The position numbers and the translations under genes are program-made. A DNA stretch of 64,000 nt from Terebella lapidaria (taxonomy: Eukaryota; Annelida; Polychaeta; Terebellida; Terebellidae): contig OX424556.1 in the NCBI GenBank assembly GCA_949152475.1, positions 56,874,451 to 56,938,450 on the forward strand, in the 5' to 3' direction. The notes under the pieces were generated by a model. It was not told the DNA's origin and did not search any database. It saw nothing but the letters and a program-made list of their open reading frames with translations. Every line of letters starts with the position of its first letter. Position 1 is the stretch's first letter. This document shows positions 44,629-55,414 of the stretch, piece after piece.

Positions 44629-46058
44629 TTAGGTTACCGGACCTATGGTCCGATAACCTATTGGCATGGCGTTGCGTCCGTCGTCCGTCGTCCGTCGTCG
44701 TCGTCCGTCGTCGTCGTCCACATTTTTATCTTTTTTGTTTACAGGCGAATTTTTCTGAAATTTTGCACAAAAATACTTACAAATAATTCAAGAAGGAGGT
44801 ATTTTTTAGTTTTTTGATTTCCGCATTTTTTTCAAAATGGCGGCCATTTTCGACGAAAAATGCCTGATTTTGGACTTTGGCGGCCATTTTCTCAAAATCT
44901 GTTCAGTAACTTTTTTTCTTTTTGATACATAAGACTCCTCCTATGTACTCCTATGATGTCTATAAATTTTGTTGTGCTTGAATCGCTCGAAGTGGGCCAT
45001 TTTGGCCCAAACTCAGCCCAGATGGGACTTTCCCCATGTTAAATTCTCCTATGCTTTATAATGGGACACATTATGCCTAATATCTCACTTGATATGGATA
45101 TTAGAGACTAGGAATCAATTGTGGACATATAGGAAATGATATATGCTGAATATTCTCGTGACCTTGAATTTGACCTCTGACCTCAGTTTCAAGGTCAGAG
45201 CACAAAATGGCTTATATCTCGCTTATTATCGACTCTACAGCTTAGGAATCAATTGTGGACATATAGGAAATAATATATGCTGAATATTCTCATGACCTTG
45301 AATTTGACCTCTGACCTGAGTTTCAAGGTCAGAGCACAAAATGGCTTATATCTCGCTTATTATCGACTCTACAGCTTAGGAATCAATTGTGGACATATAG
45401 GAAATGATATATGCTGAATATTCTGATGACCTTGAATTTGACCTTCGACCTCATTTTCAAGGTCACAGGACAAAATGGCTAATATCTCGCTTGTTATCGA
45501 CTTTACAGCTTAGCAATCAATTATGAACATATAGGAAATGATATATGCAAATTATTGTCATGACCTTGAATTTGACCTTTGAGCTCATTTTCAAGGTCAC
45601 AGGACAAACAGGCTAATATATCACTTGTTATCGATTTTACAGCTTAGGAATCAATTGTGGACATATAGGAAATGATATATGCTGAATATTCTCGTGACCT
45701 TGAATTTGACCTCTGACCTCATTTTCAAGGTCCAAGGACAAACTGGCTCATATCTTGCTCCTCTATTGACTGTATGGCTTGGGAATCAATTGTGGACATG
45801 ATATAGAAAATGATATACATTGAATATTTTGATGACCTTGAATTTGACCTTTGCCCCTTCATTTTCAAGGCCACAGCACAAAATTGCTAATATCTCTCAG
45901 ATTATTGAATTTACAGCTTAGCAATCAACTGTGGACATGATATATGCTTAATGTTATATATGCTGAATATTCTCTTGACCTTGAATTCAACCAGTGACCT
46001 GGCTAAGATCTAAAATATTAAACATTGTCCGGTAACCTATCTTCGGCCCTTGGCCTAA
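44629..46058 (+). mobile_element. Copy F of the 134-bp-core hairpin element, nested in D
   Basis: Start hairpin 44632-44658, (CGTC)n microsatellite, leader, about seven cores, end gtccggtaacc and a decayed hairpin GGCC, CTT, GGCC. Flanks ggcggccattttt and tttttaatttttgacggg rejoin to D text seen whole near 41195. At 1.4 kb it is among the shortest copies. Confidence 0.83.
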
Positions 46059-47084
46059 TTTTTAATTTTTGACGGGTCAGCGAAAAAAATTTTTTTCCCC
46101 CCAAATCGCGTTACTATCCATTTTGGGCCATTTCTAGGCAAAACAAATTTTTCACCCTTTGAAAAATTTTTTGGACTTTTTGAGTCGAAAAATGCCCAAA
46201 TTTGCACCTTGTCTGTCTTTAATCGAAAACTGTCTGATCACTTTTGAGATTTTTATTTCAAAACATAGTAATTGGGGTTTTTGACATTGTGTATAAGATG
46301 TACATAGTGTATACAGTGCCTTGAATTGCTCAAAAGGCTCGAAATTTAGGCTGAAGTTTAATTTATGGTCGTTTTCCTTCAAATTTATCTGATGAGTTTT
46401 GAGATTTTTGTTATAAAACATGCAAATTGGGGTCCCTGACATTGTGTATAAAGATGGAGTGCTTTGAATTGCTTAAAAGGCCCCTTGAGTGTGTAAATTG
46501 GCCTCATGTATATGTGGCTTTTTTTGGTGACCTTGAACTTGACGTCAGATGACATTGAGTTCTATATCTCAGTGTCAAATGTGTAAATTACGTCTATGGA
46601 CAAAAGACTTGTAGATAGACCTTGTATTTGTATTTTGAACATACATAAATACAATGTTAAATGCTGCACACTTAATGATGACATTGAAGTTCACGAAGAT
46701 GATTGGTCAATCTGAACGTCATATCTCACCTGTCCTGTTTCAACTAAAGTTGTCTGGTAACCTATCTTAGCCCTTGGGCTAATTTTTCTAACGAGTCGGC
46801 ATTTTTCGTTTTCGTCGATATCTCGGAAACGGTGCGTCGTAGAGCAAAACGGACATTATTTTTGGACTCGTGGCACTAGACACACAAGTCTAAGGAGTAT
46901 TATGGATGAACTTTGACCTTGACCTGAAATTTTTTCGCCAAGTCGGCATTTTTCGTTTTCCTCGATATCTTGGGAACAGTGTGTTGTAGAGCATTGTAGA
47001 GCCCATGGTAAACATGTTATAAATATTACAAATTAGTCTTAACACCGAAATGCCTCCAAGGCATCTTTAGGCCTTGACGTCTAG

Positions 47085-47135
47085 TTTATAACGATGGCCA
47101 TCGATGAGTTTAGGAATATCTCACCATATATCCAT
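47085..47135. repeat. 65-bp satellite remnant between two insertions
   Basis: tttataacgatggccatcg...gaatatctcacc, under one unit long, left between element Z and the long-TIR element. Confidence 0.85.
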
Positions 47136-49368
47136 TAGTCCATGAGCCCAGGGGGTCCACCGTGCACCCCTCCAGGACTCTCCGCGAGGGGTGTCATTTT
47201 GTTCAGGGGACCCTTGAGCTTCAGAATCCACTTGTTAACACTCGATATCCTGGGATGAACTATCCAATATGGCGGCTTTTCAAAATGGCCGCCATCAAAA
47301 CCGAGACATTTCTTGAAACACAAATTTGTATTTTTCTTCGCCCCTAATTGTGCTAGAGACACGATTTTGGTACCTAAACATATGTTTTAGAGGTCAAGGA
47401 ATGCAATAAAAATATTTTCAACTACTTCAGCCCATCCCTTCAGCATGAAATCCAAGATGGCGGCCATCAGATTCGCATATTTTGTCATATTTTTTCTAAA
47501 ACTTTAATATTTTAAGGAACTGTGTGGCCATTATTGACAATTATCAGTGGCAAAAACAACAATGTCTCCAATGCCTTAATTGCTGAAAAATGCGTTGAAT
47601 TTGGCAATAAACACAATCGCGGCGAAACCGAATTCGATCAACAATAAACACAAAGTTGTATATATCTTTGCCCCTACTTGTGCTAGAGACACAAAGTTAG
47701 TACCTAAACATATGTTTTTGATGGCAAGGAATGCAATAAAAATTTCAACTACTTCAGCATAACCCTTCTGCATGAAATCCAAGATGGCGACCATCAGAAT
47801 CGCATATTTTTCCATATTTTTTCCTAAAACTTTAATATTTTAAGGAACTCTGTGGATATTATCAACAATTTTGTGCCTTAATACATGCTATTGGTGCTTG
47901 ATAACATCAGTGGCAATGATAACAATGTCCCCAATGCCTTAAATGCTAAAAAAATACCTTGAATTGGCAATAAACAGAATTGCGACAAAACCGAATTTAA
48001 TCAACAATAAACAAAATTGCATGAATTTTTGCTACTAATTGTGCTAGAGACACAAACTTGGTACCTAAACTTATGTTTTAGAGGTCAAGGAATGCAATGA
48101 AATTGTTTTCAACTACTTTAGCATAGCGCTCCGGCATGAAATCCAAGATGGCGTCCATTATAATTGCATATTTTGTTCATGAAACTTTGATATTTTAAAC
48201 AAATGTGTGGTCATTATCACCAATTATGTGCTCCAATACATGCTACTGGTACTTAAAAACATCAGTGGTAGAACTAACAATGTCCCCTATGCCTTAATTA
48301 GGCATCCCCCCCCTCTCCTGTCCCCTCACCCCAGTTTACTATACTAACACCAACAAGTTGGAACAATGCCCTCCTTCCCTTTCTAAAGAAAACAATAGGT
48401 GGTTATATAATGATGACCCAAACTGAAGATAACAGCTTTGAAGGTCTGCCTGGGCCTTGGTTGCCGGTCAATTGTTCATTGTATTCAGTTAAAACAGCAC
48501 TGTGTTTATCTGGATGAAACTACATGCATTGTTTTGTTTTCTAGCTGTATTTCACATGCAGTGACCAAATTATCATTGTTTTACTTAGCCAGAACCCAGA
48601 ATAATTTCCTTTTTGCTTGTATTATGAATGTCTGTCATGTCTGTACATTTAATACCTATTGAGATTAAAACAAATATCTGATGGACATTTGTCTAGTGAG
48701 CAACTGCTATAATTTGAACTCTCACTCCCACCTGTGTTCAATAATCCTGGTATATGTATTATAATAACAGTCAAGTTTCACCATTAGAAAAGAAAAGAAA
48801 AATTGGGGGATGCCACAAAGCCTATAGGCTTTTATGTCTAGTTGCTCAAGAATATGTTGACTTTGGCAATAAACACAATCGCGACAATTAGGGCATTGGA
48901 GACATTGTTATTTTTGCCACTGATGTTATCTAGTACCAATAGCATGTATTAAGGGACATAATTGTCAATAATGGCCACACAGTTCCTTAAAATATTAAAG
49001 TTTTAGAAAAAATATGACAAAATATGCGATTCTGATGGCCGCCATCTTGGATTTCATGCTGAAGGGATGGGCTGAATTAGTTGAAAATTCCTTGACCTCT
49101 AAAACATATGTTTAGGTACCAAAATCGTGTTTTAACACAATTAGGGGCGAAGAAAAATACAAATTTGTGTTTCAAGAAATGTCTCGGTTTTGATGGCGGC
49201 CATTTTGAAAAGCCGCCATATTGGATAGTTCATCCCAGGATATTGAGTGTTAACAAGTGGCTTCTGAAGCTCAAGGGTCCCCTGAACAAAATGACACCCC
49301 TCACGGAGAGTCCTGGGGGGGGGGGGGGGTAGGGGGGTGCACGGTGGACCCCCTGGGCTCATGGACTA
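47136..49368. mobile_element. Long-TIR (foldback-like) element with internal tandem repeats
   Basis: Left end TAGTCCATGAGCCCAGGGGG; the right end is its reverse complement. The inverted repeat extends about 440-480 bp (47136 to about 47575; about 48887-49368) with few mismatches apart from a G-run expansion near 49314-49340. The middle has three direct units of about 330-360 bp ('gctagagacac' at 47352, 47682, 48043). No transposase seen. It lies within the 65-bp satellite; the target duplication is not clear. Apparent frames inside the TIRs are not convincing genes. Confidence 0.8.
48298..48841 (+). mobile_element. 544-bp Helentron-like element nested in the long-TIR element
   Basis: Starts TTAGGCATCCCCC and ends with the inverted partner GGGGGATGCC (48805-48814), the palindrome AAAGCCTATAGGCTTT (48817-48832) and TATGTCTAG. 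Left flank gccttaa and right flank ttgctc rejoin to 'gccttaattgctg', present uninterrupted at about 47574. The insertion is thus between A and T with no duplication, as in Helitron-type transposition. Non-coding. Confidence 0.82.
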
Positions 49369-52300
49369 CAGGCATGATTTCAGAATATATTACGATGGTT
49401 ATCGATGAATTTAAAACAATTAATAACATTTCACCAGATCGCAATGTATGATTTCAGAATTTATAACCATAGCCATCAATGAGGTTAGGAATATCTCACC
49501 AGATGGCCATGCATGACTTCAGAATATATCATGATGGCCATCGTTGAGTTTAGGAATATCCCACCAGATGGCCATGCATGACTTCAGAATATATCATGAT
49601 GGCCATGGATGAGTTCAGGAATATCTCAACAGATGACCATGCATGATTTCAGAATATGTTACGATGGCCATCGATGAGTTTAGGAATATTTCAACAGATG
49701 ACCATGCATGATTTCAGAATATGTTACGATGGCCATCGTTGAGTTTCGGAATATCTCACCAGATGGCCATGCATGATTTCAGAATATATCACAATCATTA
49801 TCGATGAGTTTAGGAGTATCTCAACAAATGGCCATGCATGATTTCAGAATATATCACAATCACCATCGATGAGTTTAGGAGTATCTCAACAAATGGCCAT
49901 GCATGATTTCAGAAATTATTATGATGGCCGTCGATGCGTTTAGGAATATCTCACCAGATGGCCATGTATGATTTCAGAATATATCAAGATGACCATCGAT
50001 GAGTTCAGGAATATCTCAACAGATGGCCGTGCATGATTTCAGAATATATCACAACGACCATCGATGAGTTCAGGAATATCTCAACAGATGGCCGTGCATG
50101 ATTTCAGAATATATCACGATGGCCACCGATGAGTTTAGGACTATCTCTCCAGATTTGCATGAATGATTTCAGAATTTATAACGATGGTCATCGATGAGTT
50201 TAGGAATATCTCACCAGATGTCCACGCATGATTTCAGAATATATCACTAAGGCCACCGATGAGTTTAGGACTATCTCACCAGATGTCCATGCATGATTTC
50301 AGAATATATCACGATGGCCATAGATGAGTTTAGGAATATCTCAACAGATGTCCATGCATGATTTCAGAATATATCACGATGGCCATAGATGAGTTTAGGA
50401 ATATCTCACCAGATGTCCATGCATGATTTCAGAATATATCATGATGGCCATAGATGAGTTTAGGAATATCTCACCAGATGTCCATGCATGATTTCAGAAT
50501 ATATCATGATGGCCATCGATGAGTTTAGGAATATCTCACCAGATGTCCATGCATGCTTTCAGAATATATCACGATGGCCATAGATGAGTTTAGGAATATC
50601 TCACCAGATGTCCATGCATGATTTCAGAATATATCACAACGACCATCGATGAGTTTTAATAGGAATATCTCACCAAATGGCCATCGATGAGTTTAGAACT
50701 ATCTCACCAGATGTCCATGCATGATTTCAGAATATATCACGATGGCCATCGATGAGTTTAGGACTATCTCACCAGATGTCCATGCATGATTTCAGAATAT
50801 ATCACAACGACCATCGATGAGTTTTAATAGGAATATCTCACCAGATGGCCATGTATGATTTCAGAATATATCACAACGACCATCGATGAGTTTTAATAGG
50901 AATATCTCATCAGATGGCCACCGATGTGTTTAGGAATATCTCACCAGATGGCCATGCAATATTTCAGAATATATCACGATGGCCATCGATGAGTTTGGGA
51001 ATATCTCACCAGATGGCCATGTATGATTTCAGAATATATCACGATGGCCATCGATGAGTTTGGGAATACCTCACCAGATGACCATGCATGATTTCAGAAT
51101 ATAGCACGATGGCCATCGATGAGTGTAGGAATATCTCACCAGATGGCCATGCATGATTTCAGAATATATCACAACGACCATCGATGAGTTTTAATAGGAA
51201 TATCTCACCAGATGGCCATGTATGATTTCAGAATATATCACAACGACCATCGATGAGTTTTAATAGGAATATCTCACCAGATGGCCATGTATGATTTCAG
51301 AATATATCACGATGGCCATCGATGAATTTAAGAATATCGCATCAGATGTCCATGCATGAATTCAGAATATACCACGATGGCCATCGATGAGTTTGGGAAT
51401 ATCTCACCAGACGTCCATGCATGATTTCAGAATATATAACTCATCCAAATCGATGAGTCTTGGATTATATGAACAGATGTCCGTGTATGACTTCCGAATA
51501 TATCACGATGGCCATCGAAGAGTTTAGGAATATCCCACCAGATGTCCATGCATGATTTCAGAATATCTCACGATGACCATCGACGAGTTTAAGAATATCT
51601 CACAAGATGTCCATGCATGATCTCAGAATATATCACAATGGCTATTGATGAGTTTAGGAATATCTCACCAGGTGGCCATGCGTGATTTCAGAATATCTCA
51701 CGATGACCATCGATGAGTTTAGGCCATCTCACCGGATGGCCATGCATGATTTCAGAATATATCAAAATGGCCATCGATGAGTTTAGGAATATCTCACCAG
51801 ATCGCTATGTATGATTTCAGAATTTATAGCGATAGCCATCGATGAGTTTAGGGATATCTCACAAGATGGCAATGCATGATCTCAGAATATATCACAATGG
51901 CCATCGATGAGTTTAGGAATACCTTACAAGATGTCCATGCATGATTTCAGAATATATCATGATGGCCATCGACGAGTTTAAGAATATCTCATCAGATGTC
52001 CCTGCATGAATTCAGAATATATCATGATGGCCAGTGATGAGTTCAGGAATATCTCAGCAGATGGACATGCATGATTTCAGAATATAGCACGATGGTTATC
52101 GATGAGTTTAGGACTATCTCACCAGATGTCCATGCATGATTTCAGAATATAGAACGATGGTCATCGATGAGTTTGGGAATATCTCACCAGATGGCCATAC
52201 ATGATTTCAGAATATATAACTCATCCAAATCGATGAGTCTTGGATTATATGAACAGATGGCCATGCAATATTTCAGAATATATCACGATGGCCATCGATG

Positions 52301-52614
52301 AGTTTAGGACTATCTCACCAGATGTCCATGCATGATTTCAGAATATATCACGATCACCATCGATGAGCTTAGGAATACCTCACAAGATGTTCATGCATGA
52401 TTTCCGAACAAATCACATAGGCCATCGATAATTTAGGAATATCTCACCCGATGGCCATGCATGATTTCAGAATATATCACGATGACCATCGATGAGTTTA
52501 GGACTATCTCACCAGATGTCCATGCATGGTTTCAGAATATATCACGATAGCCATCGATGAGTTTAGGACTATCTCACCAGATGTCCATGTATGATTTCAG
52601 AATATATCACGATG
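49369..52614. repeat. 65-bp satellite, right block (about 50 copies)
   Basis: Same unit as at 32277 but with gatgagttta and gcatgattt variants. Units are more diverged than in the left block; some carry an extra 'ttaat' (gagttttaataggaatatctc), and these occur in small local clusters (50645-51280), showing local copying. Confidence 0.95.
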
Positions 52615-54198
52615 TTGTGGGTAGAGTCCAATTTACGCATTCCAGTTCATGTGTGATCTATGGATTTGCCACTCAAGGTCATCTGAGGTCAACATCATAG
52701 TCAGGCAGTTTGGCAACTCGGATGGGAACGACTGGACAAAACCGCTATATTTTGTGTGATGTTACGGATCCGAGGTGGTCCGGGTCTCCATGAAAGATCC
52801 AGGACTCATTGAGATCTGATATATTCTGAAATCATGCATGCCGATCTGGTGAGATATTCCTAAACGCATCGATCTACATAAACATATAGTACCAATGATT
52901 AGCGACGAATAATAAACTTGTCGAGATAATTTAATTTTCGATAATTTAATTTAATCTTCAAAATTAATTGAAGAAAACCCCCACGACATGATAAATCTTT
53001 CACACAAATGGTATGCACAATCCATATCTGAAAATGGATTTTTTATGGTTCTCGGCCTTCGAGTGTTTTTGAGCACTTTTATCACTACTTCCTAAATTAA
53101 AATTTACTCCATTTCTCATATGTTTCTCCCCGACTATTTGAAGAATGCTGCAGAGAATATCATCCACAATTTGACAGGAGTCGCACGGACTGAATTCAGG
53201 GTCAGACAGTGCCTCTTGACCGAATTTTAATGGGAATTAAATTTTGCTTTCCCGCATGAAAATAAAATGCCGGTGGCTGTAAAAGTAGTTTTATTAATAG
53301 GATTCGAGGTACATAATGTAAGCCTACACGTAGCATTGATATATTGTGAAATGTGTGTTGATTCACCGTACACTTAAATAGGGCCTAACCTTTGAATTTA
53401 TTTGTCCATTTGTAATGAAAAGAATAATTTTTTGTAGACAATCAAAATATGTAAACATTTAAAAATTCGCGGTAAATCTACTTCAGTTATTGTAATCGCT
53501 TTGTAGCCTGTGTATAAGTTCAGAAACACACTATTTCTTCATTTACTAACCAGCACATTTGAAGACCGATAAGGACATTATTCACGCCGTTATCACACAT
53601 AACTTTTGCACTTGAATTTGACTAACTTCGAGTTCAAGTGCTCTCGAGTTTCGAGTCGGAAATCTATTAGAATCAAATACAATATTTTCTCAACTAGCCT
53701 CAAAATACGAAATTAATATTTCGACCCCAGACGAGTAAAATAAACATTGACTCGTGGATTTTATTACCTGTTTCGTATATGTGTGTTGGGGTATTGAGAG
53801 AGCTCGCTTGTCATCGGCACGATGACCAGAACATTTCACGGACGTTGTAATCAGTCCTTTGTTGGGTCGGTTTTTGGAAGCCTTTCTGCTACCTGGACGT
53901 GTATACACAGCGACAATTGAGGATGGGGTCGCGTCGGGTCGAATAAAAATGAACAACTTTTCCCTAGCGCATTTCCTCGACCCCTTACAAGTGATAGCGC
54001 CTCCGCATGGTGTCATTGTGGATTCTGAGAGCACGTGGGAAAATATGTTTTTGAAAAACATACATTGTACATGTGCATGGAAGTATTTCGTCCAGGAAGA
54101 CAATACCGATCGACAGTCTACTTTCTGACGACTGATCAGGCAACCAGAAGACACGGACACCCGCTGACGACACAGTGACAGAAGCAGTGAGCACGTGT
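52615..54198. other. Gene-free stretch with one inverted satellite unit
   Basis: At 52818-52873 a single 65-bp satellite unit lies in the opposite orientation, about 200 bp beyond the array end. The rest is AT-rich without a recognised gene. A 156-codon minus-strand frame (53690-54160) has no family resemblance. Near 54199-54204 a consensus donor GTAAGT could end a 5' untranslated exon of the downstream glycosyltransferase gene. Confidence 0.45.
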
Positions 54199-54632
54199 GT
54201 AAGTATTACCATAGGGCTATGGTATTACAGCATAATTAAACGACGCCAACGTTTGGTGTAATATGCTATATCCATGTGTTTGCAGACATTCTCCAGACTT
54301 GAAGCAAAGTGGAAATGAAGCACTGACCAAACAATGTAATATAAGTATACAAGTATGAACAAACATTTTCTACAAACCTTTTCTCACTCGTGTACATCGG
54401 ATTCTCAGTCTGTCCGTGGTTCAGTCAAACAACTTCGGTCAAACTATTCTAATGAATATTATATGTCTATGATGCGAACGACAATTATTTCACACGAACC
54501 AGGATTTGAAAACAATATATTTATTTCAAAATAGCAAATTGTTTATTTGAGCGAAAATTATTTCAGCGCGCTGCCATATTGCCTGGTTCATGACACAGTC
54601 CAAAAGTGGACAAGCTCAAATTATTCGTGTTG

Positions 54633-54636
<4 letters not shown>

Positions 54637-54707
<71 letters not shown>

Positions 54708-54755
54708 ACAAAAACAACGACAAAAACAACGACAAAAACAACAACAACGACAACA
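54637..54755. repeat. (CAA)n microsatellite
   Basis: About 28 uninterrupted caa units, then imperfect ones with gacaa and aaaac. Apparent poly-Asn, poly-Thr and poly-Val frames here are artefacts of the repeat. Confidence 0.95.
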
Positions 54756-55414
54756 ATAATATTAAAAAATATTATACACAATAGGTTTTTTGTAGAAATT
54801 CGTTGAATGCATTTCACATGAGAGTGACGGAGCATCTCCTGACACATGCACTCGTATTTTCGTAAAGACATTACTAAAGAGGCCGCCTCTCTCTTTGATC
54901 TTTTGCTTTTTTTGGTCTTCGAAATAAATGGATTGTTTGAACGAATTTGGTATCAATTTAAGTAGAAAGTTTCAAATGGTGTAGTCAATTGTCTGCAAAT
55001 TTGAAATAATTGTGGCATTGTTGGCATCCAACAATGACACTCATGGTTATCATGATGGATGGCCAAGTGTGTAAGTTTGTTGGTTCTGCGCGTGCTGATT
55101 TAAGTCTTATTGGATTTCCCACTGGAAAGAATGGCAAAATATTAACGACATGCGGGTCCCTTCTATATATAGAGAAAATAAACTGGTCGTAATTCATACT
55201 TTGACAGTACATTTGTAATATATGTAGAATATTATCACCACACTTGACAAAGAACGTTACATTGACTGTCTTGCAGGCATGTTCCGAGCTGTGGTGTCCT
55301 TTCACCATTGATGCTGATATGGCCTATCACTTTGGTGTGGTGACAAATCGGCCCCTCGCCGTCAACAAATGATAAATCGTCACATACACATCCGCATAGT
55401 ACAGGATCAGCGAG

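Larger units (their letters stand above)
40392..46782 (+). mobile_element. Copy D, related hairpin element, itself holding copies E and F
   Basis: Start hairpin at 40395-40421, ending hairpin TTAGCCC, TT, GGGCTAA at 46767-46782. Its interior is a different, approximately 450-bp repeat ('ctgtctgatcagttttgaga', 'gacgggtcggcgaaaaat', 'ccttcataatgggagctg') rather than the 134-bp core. It lies inside the 147-bp array: gaattttt on the left and tttttctaacgagtcgg on the right rejoin to the uninterrupted wording. Without E and F it is about 2.0 kb. Confidence 0.8.
33221..47084 (+). mobile_element. Helentron-like element Z, host of several nested insertions
   Basis: It starts TTAAGGCATTTCGG with a perfect 9-bp-stem hairpin (AGGCATTTC, loop GGAA, GAAATGCCT). 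It ends with the inverted partner CCGAAATGCCT (47045-47055), a hairpin CAAGGC..GCCTTG and then GACGTCTAG. Flanks are satellite cagaA on the left and TttataacgatggC on the right. Uninterrupted satellite units elsewhere (50165, 51825) read cagaatttataacgatgg or a near match, so the insertion fell between A and T. Its own body holds a T-rich stretch and an approximately 147-bp tandem repeat (38750-40391 and 46783-46990). No Rep or helicase gene, so non-autonomous. Helentron assignment is by structure only. Confidence 0.75.

Noticed and set aside
47135-49451. Frames of 60-75 codons that occur as near-identical pairs in opposite orientation
   Set aside because: They fall in the two inverted repeats of the long-TIR element; pairing reflects the repeat, not two genes.
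32274-52614. Possible CRISPR-like array (regular 65-bp repeats)
   Set aside because: Whole units repeat without unique spacers and the setting is a eukaryotic genome; it is a satellite.
53690-54160. 156-codon minus-strand frame overlapping an 89-codon plus-strand frame
   Set aside because: No family resemblance; both strands open by chance. A non-coding first exon of the GT92 gene is a likelier use of this region.
54563-54871. Poly-Val, poly-Asn and poly-Thr proteins
   Set aside because: Pure consequence of the (CAA)n microsatellite.
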